Shown piece after piece: positions 46,828 through 55,791 of a stretch of 64,000 nt of DNA. The position numbers and the translations under genes are program-made. The stretch is taken from assembly GCF_002873395.1 (NCBI RefSeq), contig NZ_MCUV01000001.1, positions 186,001 through 250,000 of the forward strand, read 5' to 3'. Origin of the DNA: Vibrio sp. 10N.286.49.B3 (GTDB lineage: Bacteria > Pseudomonadota > Gammaproteobacteria > Enterobacterales > Vibrionaceae). Under the pieces are notes generated by a model that saw only the letters and a program-made list of their open reading frames with translations, was not told the origin of the DNA and ran no database searches. Each line of letters opens with the position of its first letter. The first letter of the stretch is position 1.

Positions 46828-48087
46828 TTAATCATTATATCGAGTGATGCCCTTAAAAATCACTCGAGTACACCTCCTGCTCAATCGCTTCCCTACCATG
46901 GCGAATAAAACCAAGAGCCACCAACCCATAGCACCACCACTTGAACCACTATCTAATTCTATTTCTGCTGCATCCATTCCTATATAATGTATTTCCAATG
47001 TGAATGGTTCAATACCTTCTACATCATGACTCAACACGATGGCACTTTGCGCTTCACCGTAATCTAATACTGAAAAAATGATGCTGACAGTGCATGAACC
47101 ACCATTATTGATCACTAAATCACTACAGTTATCTTCATCTAAGGTTGCATTCTCTAATTCGCTAAGTTGATACACTACGCTCTGTGAATTGTTATTCTCA
47201 ATAGTGAAAGTATGCGAATAATGTTGTGAGCGAATTTCTAATACACCAAGATCGTCTTGATTAATAAAGTGCTGGCCTGCTATTTTCTGCGCTATCCACT
47301 CTTCAAAATACCCAACATTGGCATATACACCGTAAGCATTTTCTTGAGCGCAGCCAACACCCCAACTGACAATGCCTAACTGTTTATATTCACCATTATC
47401 ATTAAATACTATCGGACCACCACTATCCCCTTGGCAAGAATCTTTTCCACCTGCTAAGTAGCCCGCACAAAAAGCATCATCTCCAATACCTGCATAGTCA
47501 CCACCTAAACTGCGACACTGAGTTTGTGAAACTAAAGGGACATCGACTTGATAAAGCAGCTCTGGATAGTCAGCAACTAAATTGGGATCGGATTGTAAAT
47601 TCCCCCACCCCATAACCGTTAAAGTTTCTCCTGTATTAACTTGACCATAATCTAGCCAAGTCGCTAATAAGGCTGTTTCGACGGATGGAAGTTGCTCCAG
47701 TTCTATAAGCGCAATATCATAATCAGTGCTATTTAAATTATATAATTCATGTACATATAACTCTTTTATTGCAATACGCTCACCAACCAAAGGGGAATCG
47801 GTCAAATCACTGACACCCAGAACAACCTCAATCTCATCAGCGTCTTTATCTGCGACACAGTGAGCAGCGGTCAATACATACCCGTCACCAATATAGTTTC
47901 CACCACAAAAATGACCATCAAATGCATTCACTCCAGCCTGTATAAGTGCCGCCATCGAAGGCCATTGCCCTGACTTTGCCTCTTCTCCACCAATAATTCG
48001 AGTTGACGAGTCAGACTCTTGCGCATGTAAAGGAAAAAAAGCAAAACAAAAAAGTGCTGTACTTAAAATAAGGCGTAACAATCGCAT
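46828..48087 (-). CDS. Secreted trypsin-like serine protease with GlyGly-CTERM-type tail
   Basis: 419 residues from the ATG at 48087, preceded by AAGGA. Signal peptide (1-22, ending HAQ). Peptidase S1 domain starts at IIGGEEA (31), the usual activation site after Arg30, and has the full triad H76 (LTAAHC), D124 (DIALIEL) and S222 (CQGDSGGP). A beta-sandwich region follows. The C-terminus has SGGAMGWWLLVLFAMVG followed by KRLSRR, the pattern of a GlyGly-CTERM sorting signal cut by rhombosortase. Resembles the Vibrio Ves proteases, which are secreted by the type II system; the T2SS pilotin AspS is also in this window. Confidence 0.9.
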   Translation of the reverse strand: MRLLRLILSTALFCFAFFPLHAQESDSSTRIIGGEEAKSGQWPSMAALIQAGVNAFDGHFCGGNYIGDGYVLTAAHCVADKDADEIEVVLGVSDLTDSPLVGERIAIKELYVHELYNLNSTDYDIALIELEQLPSVETALLATWLDYGQVNTGETLTVMGWGNLQSDPNLVADYPELLYQVDVPLVSQTQCRSLGGDYAGIGDDAFCAGYLAGGKDSCQGDSGGPIVFNDNGEYKQLGIVSWGVGCAQENAYGVYANVGYFEEWIAQKIAGQHFINQDDLGVLEIRSQHYSHTFTIENNNSQSVVYQLSELENATLDEDNCSDLVINNGGSCTVSIIFSVLDYGEAQSAIVLSHDVEGIEPFTLEIHYIGMDAAEIELDSGSSGGAMGWWLLVLFAMVGKRLSRRCTRVIFKGITRYND

Positions 48088-48169
48088 GGTCACTATGTCC
48101 TTTCGAGTAATCAAAGTCGTCAGTGATAAATATAAGCCATGAATCGATTTTCTGACACTTACGCACCAA

Positions 48170-48205
48170 AAAGCCTCCTAAAATAGATTCATTTTAGGAG
48201 GCTTT
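48170..48205 (-). terminator. Terminator of the ydiJ-like gene
   Basis: A perfect 15-bp stem AAAGCCTCCTAAAAT/ATTTTAGGAGGCTTT with a 6-nt loop; T-rich on the minus-strand exit. Confidence 0.93.
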
Positions 48206-48266
48206 ATTTGATAACTAGTGGTTATTGAGTTGATTAATAAAGCAAACAGAAAGGCATCACTAAAAA

Positions 48267-51200
48267 TTACAGCATCTCATTTAGTGCTTGCAGTGGATGT
48301 AACAATACTTGTCCTTCAAAGCGCTTAACTTGACTTCGACACGAATACCCAGTGATCAAACAGCGCTCTTTAGGTAGTGTTTGTAGGCTTGGTTGCCAAC
48401 TTAAATCGTAAATATCTTTCGACATCTGTAATTTATCGGCTTCGTGCCCAAAAGTACCTGCCATGCCACAGCAACCAACAGGAACTGTATTTAACACCCC
48501 ACCAAAGTGAGTAAATATAGCGCCCCACTCTTTTTCGGCATTAGGAAGCTTGGTTTTCTCAGTACAGTGAGCAAGCAGGTACCAAGGTTTGGTCAGCGCA
48601 TCACTCTCTTTTTGTGCAGTCGATGGAGTAAATTGTGCCAAATTCGGCATAAGCCACTCATGCACCGTTAATACTTCAAAATCACCTCGTTTATCCCCTA
48701 GTACTTCGGCATATTCATCTCGATAGCAAAGTACTAAAGCAGGATCAACACCAACCATAGGTATTGATAAGCTAGCCACATCAGTTAAAAAGTCAGAGGC
48801 TGTTTGTGCACTCTTCGCAAACTGTTTTAAAAAACCTTTAATATGCTGCGCTTTACCATTGGGTTTAAACGGTAACATAACAGGAACTTTATCCAGCTTG
48901 CGTACTAATGAAACAAAGTCGGCTACAACTTGCGCATCGTAATAGCTAGTAAAAGGGTCTTGAACAATCAATACATACTGTGCTTTTTCCTCAACCGTCA
49001 GAGCATCTAGCATCGCTAAATCAAAATCAACCACCCCTTGCTCAGCCTGCATTGTTAAATGGCGCTCTAATGTTGGTACTGATAATAAAGGAGTATCAAC
49101 ATAGCCGACCGTTGCTTTGGTTAACCCTTTCACCCAAGGTTGGGCAATAACGGTATTCACCACTTTAGGAAACTTCGCCATTAACGGCAGCATTGTTTCA
49201 ATATTTGCAACTAAATAGTCTTTTGCTGGGCGCTGATAACGAGAGTAGTAAATATTTAAAAAACGCGATCGAAAGCTTGGGACATCGACTTTGATCGGGC
49301 ACTGCGTAGCACAAGCTTTACAAGCTAAACATCCATTCATCGCTTCATAAACTTCATGTGAAAAATCGTACTCATGGCGTTTATTTATCCCATTGCGTAC
49401 TTTTTCTATCATGGTTTTAATTGACGGTGTTGATTCAAGAACCAGTTTTTCTAGGTCAAGAATATCAATCCCTTGTTCGGTTAATTGACGCAGCCACTCT
49501 CGAACTAACCCAGCGCGCCCTTTTGGTGAGTGACGACGATCAGCGGTAACTTTCATTGAAGGACACATCGGAGAACTTGTATCGTAATTAAAACACAAGC
49601 CATTACCATTACACTCCATCGCCTGCTTAAAGCTATCTCTAACTTGAACATCGATCTGGCGGTCGTAATAGCCACGTTTAACCGCACTAACCTTGACTAA
49701 ACCTTCTGTATGCGCAGTACGTGCTGCTGCATTCGCTTCTAGCGGTGTACAAATTTTGCCAGGGTTCATCTTATTATGAGGGTCAAAAGCCGCTTTGATA
49801 CGACGCAGTTCTGTAAATAATTCATCACCAAAAAAAGCGGGACTGTATTCAGAGCGAAAGCCTTTACCATGCTCACCCCACATTAATCCACCATATTTAG
49901 CGACTAATGCGACAACTTGATCAGAGATTTGATGCATCAATGCTTCTTGTTTTGGATCGCACAAATCAAGCGCTGGGCGAACGTGTAAAACCCCTGTATC
50001 AACATGCCCAAACATACCGTAGCGCAGCTGATGGCTGTCTAAAAGCTGTCTAAACTCAGCAATAAAGTCCGCTAAATTTTCAGGTGGTACACACGTGTCT
50101 TCTGCAAATGGAACCGGTTTAGCACGACCTTCTGCAGCTCCTAATAACCCAACGGCTTTTTTCCGCATGGCATAGATACGCTGGATACTCACTAATTCTG
50201 AACACACTTGAAAACCAATAATACCAGACTGCTGCGCTGCTAATTGTTCATCCAGCTTATCGGTAAGATCCTCAACCTGTTGCAGCACTTCATCTTTACT
50301 CTGCCCAGCAAATTCGACAATATTAATACCGAGCATTTCCTGATTAGGCACATCGGTTAATAGATCGCTAACGGTATGCCAAACAATATCTTGCTTAGCG
50401 AGATCAAGAACTTTTGAGTCAATGGTTTCGACTGATAAAGCCTCTGCTTCAACCATAAATGGCGCATTACGCAAAGCAGCATCGAAACTATCGTATTTAA
50501 CATTCACTAATATTCGAGTTTTCGGTATTGGCGTTAGATTAAGTTTCGCTTCCGTTATAAACGCCAATGATCCTTCAGAACCACAAAGTATGCGTGTAAG
50601 ATCAAATTGATCCGTTTTGTCATTAAGGGCATTTTTTAGATCATAACCCGTTAAGAAACGGTTGAGCGGCGGAAATTTGGCGTTAACTTGCTCTCGCTTA
50701 TCTCTACAAACCTGTTCACTTACCTTTAATGCATTCGCAGCGTACTCTTGCTCTAAAGGAAGGCCATGAGATAAATCTGACTCTAGGCATGAACCGTCTG
50801 CTAATACAGCTTGAACCGATAAAACATGGTCTGAGGTTTTTCCATACTTTAACGAACCTTGACCTGAAGCATCGGTATTGATCATTCCACCAATTGTGGC
50901 ACGATTACTGGTTGATAGTTCTGGAGAAAAGAAATAACCATAAGGTCTAATAGCATCATTGAGCTGATCTTTAACAATGCCAGTTTGAACCCTAACCCAC
51001 CCCTCTTTTTCATTTATTTCAATAACCTTATTCATATATCGGGAAAGATCAACGACGAGGCCTTGAGTGAGAGATTGCCCATTCGTACCTGTCCCCCCCC
51101 CACGAGGTGAAAAAGTAACACGCTCATAAATAGAGTCCGTGCTTAACTGACCGATAAGAGTGACATCGTGGGTGTTTTTAGGGTGTACCACAGCTTGTGG

Positions 51201-51353
51201 TAATTGTTGATATACACTGTTATCCGTCGCTACAGCAAGTCGGCTTGAATAGTGTGTTTCGATATCTCCGCTAAAACCAGCCGTTTTTAGTGCTTCTAAA
51301 AACTGGACAATAACGGGATCAACATCTGAATGTAATTGAAGTCTTGGTAACAT
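48267..51353 (-). CDS. ydiJ: YdiJ-type FAD-linked oxidase with Fe-S (GlpC-like) domain
   Basis: 1028 residues (E. coli YdiJ about 1018). N-terminal FAD_binding_4 domain with the PRGGGTGTNGQSL loop, the FAD-oxidase C-terminal domain, then a 4Fe-4S segment CLACKACATQCPIKVD near residue 680 and a CCG-domain region with HCTEKTK and VGCCGMAGTFG. YdiJ homologues oxidise D-2-hydroxyacids, with D-2-hydroxyglutarate suggested for E. coli; the exact substrate here is inferred. A run of nine G on the coding strand lies in the FAD loop, a possible slippage site. Confidence 0.9.
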   Translation of the reverse strand: MLPRLQLHSDVDPVIVQFLEALKTAGFSGDIETHYSSRLAVATDNSVYQQLPQAVVHPKNTHDVTLIGQLSTDSIYERVTFSPRGGGTGTNGQSLTQGLVVDLSRYMNKVIEINEKEGWVRVQTGIVKDQLNDAIRPYGYFFSPELSTSNRATIGGMINTDASGQGSLKYGKTSDHVLSVQAVLADGSCLESDLSHGLPLEQEYAANALKVSEQVCRDKREQVNAKFPPLNRFLTGYDLKNALNDKTDQFDLTRILCGSEGSLAFITEAKLNLTPIPKTRILVNVKYDSFDAALRNAPFMVEAEALSVETIDSKVLDLAKQDIVWHTVSDLLTDVPNQEMLGINIVEFAGQSKDEVLQQVEDLTDKLDEQLAAQQSGIIGFQVCSELVSIQRIYAMRKKAVGLLGAAEGRAKPVPFAEDTCVPPENLADFIAEFRQLLDSHQLRYGMFGHVDTGVLHVRPALDLCDPKQEALMHQISDQVVALVAKYGGLMWGEHGKGFRSEYSPAFFGDELFTELRRIKAAFDPHNKMNPGKICTPLEANAAARTAHTEGLVKVSAVKRGYYDRQIDVQVRDSFKQAMECNGNGLCFNYDTSSPMCPSMKVTADRRHSPKGRAGLVREWLRQLTEQGIDILDLEKLVLESTPSIKTMIEKVRNGINKRHEYDFSHEVYEAMNGCLACKACATQCPIKVDVPSFRSRFLNIYYSRYQRPAKDYLVANIETMLPLMAKFPKVVNTVIAQPWVKGLTKATVGYVDTPLLSVPTLERHLTMQAEQGVVDFDLAMLDALTVEEKAQYVLIVQDPFTSYYDAQVVADFVSLVRKLDKVPVMLPFKPNGKAQHIKGFLKQFAKSAQTASDFLTDVASLSIPMVGVDPALVLCYRDEYAEVLGDKRGDFEVLTVHEWLMPNLAQFTPSTAQKESDALTKPWYLLAHCTEKTKLPNAEKEWGAIFTHFGGVLNTVPVGCCGMAGTFGHEADKLQMSKDIYDLSWQPSLQTLPKERCLITGYSCRSQVKRFEGQVLLHPLQALNEML

Positions 51354-51561
51354 AGTGCTTCCTGCCCCCTAAAACACTGATCCAATCAGTTATGGGTTAA
51401 ATGTTCATTAATAATCTTTGAATCTGATCACTTTACACCATCTAAAAAGGCGATCAAATCATAATCTCAACTCAAAAATACAACTCATGCTTTCTTTATT
51501 TTAATTTCACGGCACAATAGCTGACGTTAATTTAGAGCACAGGACTCATTGAGCATAAAAA

Positions 51562-52254
51562 ATGAAAAAAAATAAAGTAATAACCACGGAAGATATTCTA
51601 CTAAAATTATGTCAGTCGGTTTCAAGCGTGCTAACTTCAGCCACAGATTCTCAAGTCTCTTATTCGGCGATGGTACAAAAAATCAACAAAACGAGTCTAA
51701 AGCCTGACTTTGGTTGTTTTGTTCTCTTTGATGGTGGTTTTTCAGGTTTAGTTGTTATCAACTTCACGGCAAAAGCGGCATTAGAGTTATATAGCAATTA
51801 TATGCGCAATATGGGAATGCCTGAAGAAACACTAGCGATTTCACATACCTCAGATGAAGTTGCCGATGTACTTGGTGAGCTAATGAACCAACTTGTTGGC
51901 AATTTTACCAATAAGATCCGTAAAGAACTACAGACACATATCACGCAAAATCAACCTAAAATGCTGGCACTAAATAAGCAAGTTATCTTATCTGTTGATA
52001 CTAATTTAGACCGCCCACAAGCACGCCGCGTTAGCTTCTCAACTGAACAAAATAATATTTTCTATCTTGAGCTTGCTATGGATAAAACGGAGTTCATTCA
52101 GCTAGAAGAGTTTGAAGTCGAAACCGACGTTTGCCCAGATGAGATTTTAAAAGAGACACAATCAAACATGCAAAAAGTGTCAAAAAACTCTGACAATCAA
52201 GCGGCTTCAAACAAAAACGAAGCTAATGACTTGTTAGATGAGTTAGGTATTTAG
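51562..52254 (+). CDS. DUF3334 family protein, CheX-like
   Basis: 230 residues resembling DUF3334. The central SDEVADVLGELMNQLVGNF looks like the E-x3-N phosphatase helix of CheX/CheC-type proteins, with GCFVLFDGGFSGLVVINF forming the expected beta strands. The acidic, disordered C-terminus (about 195-230) ends with DLLDELGI. A response-regulator dephosphorylation role is inferred from this motif only. It stands alone, followed by a hairpin terminator. Confidence 0.72.
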   Translation: MKKNKVITTEDILLKLCQSVSSVLTSATDSQVSYSAMVQKINKTSLKPDFGCFVLFDGGFSGLVVINFTAKAALELYSNYMRNMGMPEETLAISHTSDEVADVLGELMNQLVGNFTNKIRKELQTHITQNQPKMLALNKQVILSVDTNLDRPQARRVSFSTEQNNIFYLELAMDKTEFIQLEEFEVETDVCPDEILKETQSNMQKVSKNSDNQAASNKNEANDLLDELGI

Positions 52255-52303
52255 CCCCTTCTTGCCTTTACACTCCTACACCAAAATCCTTTTCTATTAT
52301 TTC

Positions 52304-52337
52304 GATCTGCTCCACAGAATGAACTGTGAGGCAGATC
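52304..52337 (+). terminator. Hairpin after the DUF3334 gene
   Basis: Stem GATCTGC with CACAG and matching CTGTG with GCAGATC, interrupted by a 2-nt internal loop, followed by TATTTT. Probable terminator. Confidence 0.75.
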
Positions 52338-52422
52338 TATTTTCTCACTTCATTTGAGTTCATAGCAAAAAACAGTAAAATGATTGGCTATTCAAAAATC
52401 GTAGATCGTTGTATTAAATTTG

Positions 52423-53115
52423 ATGGATAAGAAAAAAGCTCTAAAAAAAATCGCTAAATGCCTTGAACTCGGTAACTCAGCAAATGTAAACGAAGCAGCC
52501 AATGCCATTAAGATGGCGCATAGGTTAATGATGAAATATGGTCTTGATAAAGACGATATTGAATTCATTAAAATGGGAAAAACACAATCTAGCCATCTTT
52601 TACCTGCGAATGTCGGGTCGACTATCTTGCGTATTGTGCGCGGTATCAATACAAAGTTTGGCGTTGAAGCTGTTTTACTTAACCATAAAGGTCTTAAGCG
52701 CTTAGAGTTTATTGGTGAAGCGGATCGCGCTATTTTTGCCGCGTTTGCTTTTGATATTGTTTATCGTGAAATGAATGAACACACAGGGCAGTTCCGTAAT
52801 AGCTTTGCAGGTTCAGGGACAAGCAGTGCAGAAGTCACGCGCCGTGTTAATTCATTTGTTTCTGGTTGGGTTGAGGGGGCTTTAGAAAAGTTACCGACTA
52901 TCACGCCTGATGATGAATCGAATAACAAAATCAATGATTATATTGATCGCGAATTTCAAAATATTGATCGCGAAACTTTCAAACAACAACTACGTGATGC
53001 AATGAAAAATATCACTGCAGATTATGAAGTTGGGCTTAAAAAAGGACGTAAAGTTTCGGTTAATCGTCCAGTCAATGGGGCTCAAGAAATCAAACGTATC
53101 AGCAAAGAATCTTAA
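52423..53115 (+). CDS. DUF2786 domain protein
   Basis: 230 residues. The N-terminal KKALKKIAKCLELGNSANVN and KMAHRLMMKYGLDKDDIEF match DUF2786, an about 40-residue helical module often found in phage and plasmid genes and in conserved chromosomal proteins. The rest resembles DUF7168-like sequence with FIGEADRAIFAAFAFDIVYREM. No enzymatic motif is visible. ATG at 52423 has no good ribosome binding site. It is followed by the Cys-rich small protein. Confidence 0.75.
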   Translation: MDKKKALKKIAKCLELGNSANVNEAANAIKMAHRLMMKYGLDKDDIEFIKMGKTQSSHLLPANVGSTILRIVRGINTKFGVEAVLLNHKGLKRLEFIGEADRAIFAAFAFDIVYREMNEHTGQFRNSFAGSGTSSAEVTRRVNSFVSGWVEGALEKLPTITPDDESNNKINDYIDREFQNIDRETFKQQLRDAMKNITADYEVGLKKGRKVSVNRPVNGAQEIKRISKES

Positions 53116-53179
53116 TAATAATATTCAACGATACTTTTTAACAAAAACGTCATGAATTATTCACTTGATTGAACTCAAT

Positions 53180-53419
53180 ATGCCATACTCTTTTTCAAAA
53201 ATAAGAAAAACAAAAGCAGCGGAGTATCTAATGTTAAAGCAAGAAGGGATTTGTGATTGGTGTAAACAACATAATTATGTCATGAGACATGATTATCTCG
53301 ATGGCCTTTTTCACCACTCATGCCAAAACTGTAATGAGTGCGCTACACACGATGTGCGTCAATTTAATAATGAAGAGCAAGAAGAACGAGATAAAGAGAA
53401 GCTGAAACAAGCCAGTTAA
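53180..53419 (+). CDS. Small Cys-rich (zinc-ribbon-like) protein
   Basis: 79 residues from the ATG at 53180; a TTG at 53165 is the alternative. CxxC at 25-28 and CxxCxxC at 48-54, with a HH pair at 45-46, suggest zinc binding. The N-terminus is basic, and the C-terminus is a highly charged helix (EEQEERDKEKLK). I do not recognise a family. It follows DUF2786 by 64 bp, possibly in the same transcript, and is followed by a terminator. Confidence 0.55.
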   Translation: MPYSFSKIRKTKAAEYLMLKQEGICDWCKQHNYVMRHDYLDGLFHHSCQNCNECATHDVRQFNNEEQEERDKEKLKQAS

Positions 53420-53493
53420 TTTATCTTATTGTTTAAAAGCTTCAACAACCTAGTTACAGGCATATAATCGCCTGAGGTTATACCGCCTGAACA

Positions 53494-53517
53494 AAAGCGC
53501 CTATTGGCGCTTTTTTT
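53494..53517 (+). terminator. Terminator after the Cys-rich small protein gene
   Basis: Stem AAAGCGCC/GGCGCTTT, loop TATT, then seven T. Confidence 0.93.
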
Positions 53518-53565
53518 ATATTCGTTACATCAAACATATTTTATTAGAACAATCATACTTTTCTC

Positions 53566-53606
53566 TTGATCTCACTCCCAAAAAAAACTACTGTATACAC
53601 ACACAG
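53566..53606 (+). promoter_or_regulatory. sulA promoter with LexA box
   Basis: -35 TTGATC (53566-53571), 17-nt spacer, -10 TACTGT (53589-53594), overlapped by CTGTATACACACACAG (53591-53606), an exact CTGT-N8-ACAG LexA operator. LexA would cover the -10. Confidence 0.88.
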
Positions 53607-53628
53607 TATGTACAAGGGAACAGTATTT

Positions 53629-54051
53629 ATGTTTAAGGTTGAATCACACAACGACACACCATTAGAGCAACATCATTTCTATGATCACCACTCATACTTT
53701 ACTGGTCTAAAAGTCATACAGAATGATAAGAAGAAAGTAGATTATTTAAATAATTTAGCTCAATTATCATTAACTAAAAAATGGATCTTGTTCACAGCAG
53801 AATGCGATCGCCCTTCGAAGCAGAACTTAAAAAAACATGCGATACAATACGATTACATTATTCATATGAAACGTTCCCTACAGTTATCTGAAGCCGATGT
53901 GGTCGAAAAAGCCATTCGAACAGGTACGGCAAGTGCCATTGTTGCGAGCGATAGAGTAAGTTACTTATCTCAACGCCATTTACACCGCTTAGCAATCATT
54001 CACCATTGTGAGGTGTTTTTTATTCCCGCAAAGGTTTATTCCGTACATTAA
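53629..54051 (+). CDS. sulA: SOS-induced cell division inhibitor SulA
   Basis: 140 residues from the ATG at 53629; upstream codons lie within the promoter, so the longer frame is not used. The protein has a SulA-like layout: a helical core LNNLAQLSLTKKWILFTAECD, then KRSLQLSEADVVEKAIRTGTASAIVASDRVSYLS, matching the RecA-like fold region that binds FtsZ. Sequence similarity to E. coli SulA is weak, so the assignment rests on layout and the exact LexA box at the promoter. The start has AAGGGAAC upstream. It would block FtsZ polymerisation during the SOS response. Confidence 0.8.
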   Translation: MFKVESHNDTPLEQHHFYDHHSYFTGLKVIQNDKKKVDYLNNLAQLSLTKKWILFTAECDRPSKQNLKKHAIQYDYIIHMKRSLQLSEADVVEKAIRTGTASAIVASDRVSYLSQRHLHRLAIIHHCEVFFIPAKVYSVH

Positions 54052-54058
54052 TCATTTC

Positions 54059-54083
54059 AGTGCCTCTTTCAGTTAGAGGCACT
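54059..54083 (+). terminator. sulA terminator
   Basis: Stem AGTGCCTC/GAGGCACT with a 9-nt loop, then AATTTT. Confidence 0.8.
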
Positions 54084-54098
54084 AATTTTGCCCACCAA

Positions 54099-54114
54099 AG
54101 GCAAACGTTTGCTT
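54099..54114. promoter_or_regulatory. PurR operator upstream of purC
   Basis: AGGCAAACGTTTGCTT, with the fully symmetric GCAAACGTTTGC core of the PurR consensus. A -10-like TATGAT lies at 54143-54148. The site is about 100 bp upstream of the purC start. Confidence 0.88.
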
Positions 54115-54214
54115 TTTATCTGGAAGCTAGTAATAGTTCTGGTATGATAGAGCCTTACCACCTGTGTAAAGCATATTTTTTGTGTGACATTTGATAAAAG
54201 ATAGGAATGTCTAA

Positions 54215-55318
54215 ATGAGTCTCGCTGATCAAGTTCTTGCCGTAAATGATGACCTACCCATTCGTACTGACAAACCCGTTCATAGCGGTAAAGTGCGCTC
54301 TGTCTACTGGTTAACTGAAGCTGATAGCCAACGCTTAATTAAAGAAAAAGGCTACGATGTATCACCAGATGCCCCGCTTGCTATCATGGTAATTAGTGAC
54401 CGAATATCTGCTTTTGATTGTATCTGGCATGCTGAAGGCAATATAAAAGGAGTTCCAGGTAAAGGTGCTGCACTGAATGCTATCTCTAACCATTGGTTTC
54501 AATTATTCAAAGATAATCAATTAGCCGATAGCCATATTCTTGATATCCCCCACCCTTTTGTCTGGATCGTACAAAAAGCAAAACCGGTTATGATTGAGGC
54601 AATCTGTCGTCAATATATTACTGGCTCAATGTGGCGCGCCTACGATAATGGTGAGCGTAACTTCTGTGGCATTGATATGCCAGAAGGGCTAATTAAGGAT
54701 AGTATATTACCAGAGCTTTTGATTACCCCATCGACAAAAGGGATCTTAAAGAACATCCCAGGAGTTCCTGAAGCTGACGATGTCAATATTACTCGTCAAA
54801 ACATTGAAGATAACTTTGCTGCTTTTAACTTTTCTCAAGCTGAAGACATTGCGCGCTATGAAAAGCTACTAAAAGAAGGGTTTACTGTTATTAGTGAGGC
54901 ATTGGCTAAAGCTGAACAAATTTTCGTAGATACTAAATTTGAGTTTGGCTACGTTAATGATGCAAATGGCAATGAAAAGCTAATTTATATGGATGAAGTT
55001 GGAACCCCCGATTCCTCACGCATTTGGGATAAAAAACACTATGAGCAAGGGCGTATTGTTGAGAACTCAAAAGAAGGGTTTCGACAATTTCTGCTTAATT
55101 ACTTCCCAGATCCAGACATTTTATTAAACAAAGAAAGAATGCCTGAACGTGAAGCTTTAGCACGCGACAATGCATTACCTCTATCTGCTTTAATGGATAT
55201 ATCAAAAACCTATCTTGGTATTGCTGAAAAAATCATTGGTAAGCCTGTCGAGCTCAGCCAAAATCCAAAGCAAGAAATCATTGATGTATTACGTTCTAAA
55301 TACAACTTAATTGATTAA
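54215..55318 (+). CDS. purC: Phosphoribosylaminoimidazole-succinocarboxamide synthase, long Vibrio-type
   Basis: Makes SAICAR from CAIR and aspartate in purine synthesis. 367 residues, longer than the about 237-residue E. coli form; Vibrio PurC is of this long type. Visible signatures: [11 protein letters not shown] near the N-terminus, [29 protein letters not shown] and [23 protein letters not shown] precedes the ATG. A PurR operator lies upstream, so guanine- or hypoxanthine-dependent repression is expected. Confidence 0.96.
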   Translation: MSLADQVLAVNDDLPIRTDKPVHSGKVRSVYWLTEADSQRLIKEKGYDVSPDAPLAIMVISDRISAFDCIWHAEGNIKGVPGKGAALNAISNHWFQLFKDNQLADSHILDIPHPFVWIVQKAKPVMIEAICRQYITGSMWRAYDNGERNFCGIDMPEGLIKDSILPELLITPSTKGILKNIPGVPEADDVNITRQNIEDNFAAFNFSQAEDIARYEKLLKEGFTVISEALAKAEQIFVDTKFEFGYVNDANGNEKLIYMDEVGTPDSSRIWDKKHYEQGRIVENSKEGFRQFLLNYFPDPDILLNKERMPEREALARDNALPLSALMDISKTYLGIAEKIIGKPVELSQNPKQEIIDVLRSKYNLID

Positions 55319-55342
55319 CAAAGTTAACTGAATTGAGCATAT

Positions 55343-55375
55343 GACCAACCATGCAGGTTCTACCCATGGTTGGTC
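55343..55375. terminator. Hairpin between purC and the hypothetical gene
   Basis: An 11-bp perfect stem GACCAACCATG/CATGGTTGGTC with an 11-nt loop, between convergent genes. No T run on either side, so termination is likely but not certain. Confidence 0.65.
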
Positions 55376-55380
55376 AATAA

Positions 55381-55791
55381 CTAAACCATCACATTGTCTT
55401 TCACTTTATCATCCGCGCCTAAGTCAACCACAAACTCTTCTAAACCTTTACAGCATACTTTCAAATGACTTCGCTGTTCCATGTACTGAATTTGCTCTGG
55501 CTCCAATGCATAAGGCATTATTACCGTAAGCTTGCTAATACCTTCAAGCCTCGCTAATTTAAATAACACCACTAAATTAACTTCATCACTCTTACGTGCT
55601 GAAAGTGATTTAAGTGCCATGTCCCATAAGCGATCTTCTGGCTTGGTATTCTCTTTAATACTATCTTTCCACACCGTTGAAAAAACGGGAGCAAATGTGG
55701 TCATGGCTTCTAAAAAGGTCCACTTTTTATTGCATGATGCCCCTAAAAAAGATGTGTAATCAAAAATCACATGATTAAGATGATTCATCAT
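55381..55791 (-). CDS. Hypothetical protein
   Basis: 136 residues from the ATG at 55791, with AGGGG two nt upstream; another ATG follows directly at 55788. The sequence is soluble, with alternating helices and hydrophobic strands (NLVVLFKLARLEG, KLTVIMPYALEP, LKVCCKGLEEFVVDLG), consistent with an alpha/beta fold. I do not recognise a family, and no catalytic motif is visible. It is convergent with purC, and its 5' side faces the malic enzyme gene. Confidence 0.6.
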   Translation of the reverse strand: MMNHLNHVIFDYTSFLGASCNKKWTFLEAMTTFAPVFSTVWKDSIKENTKPEDRLWDMALKSLSARKSDEVNLVVLFKLARLEGISKLTVIMPYALEPEQIQYMEQRSHLKVCCKGLEEFVVDLGADDKVKDNVMV

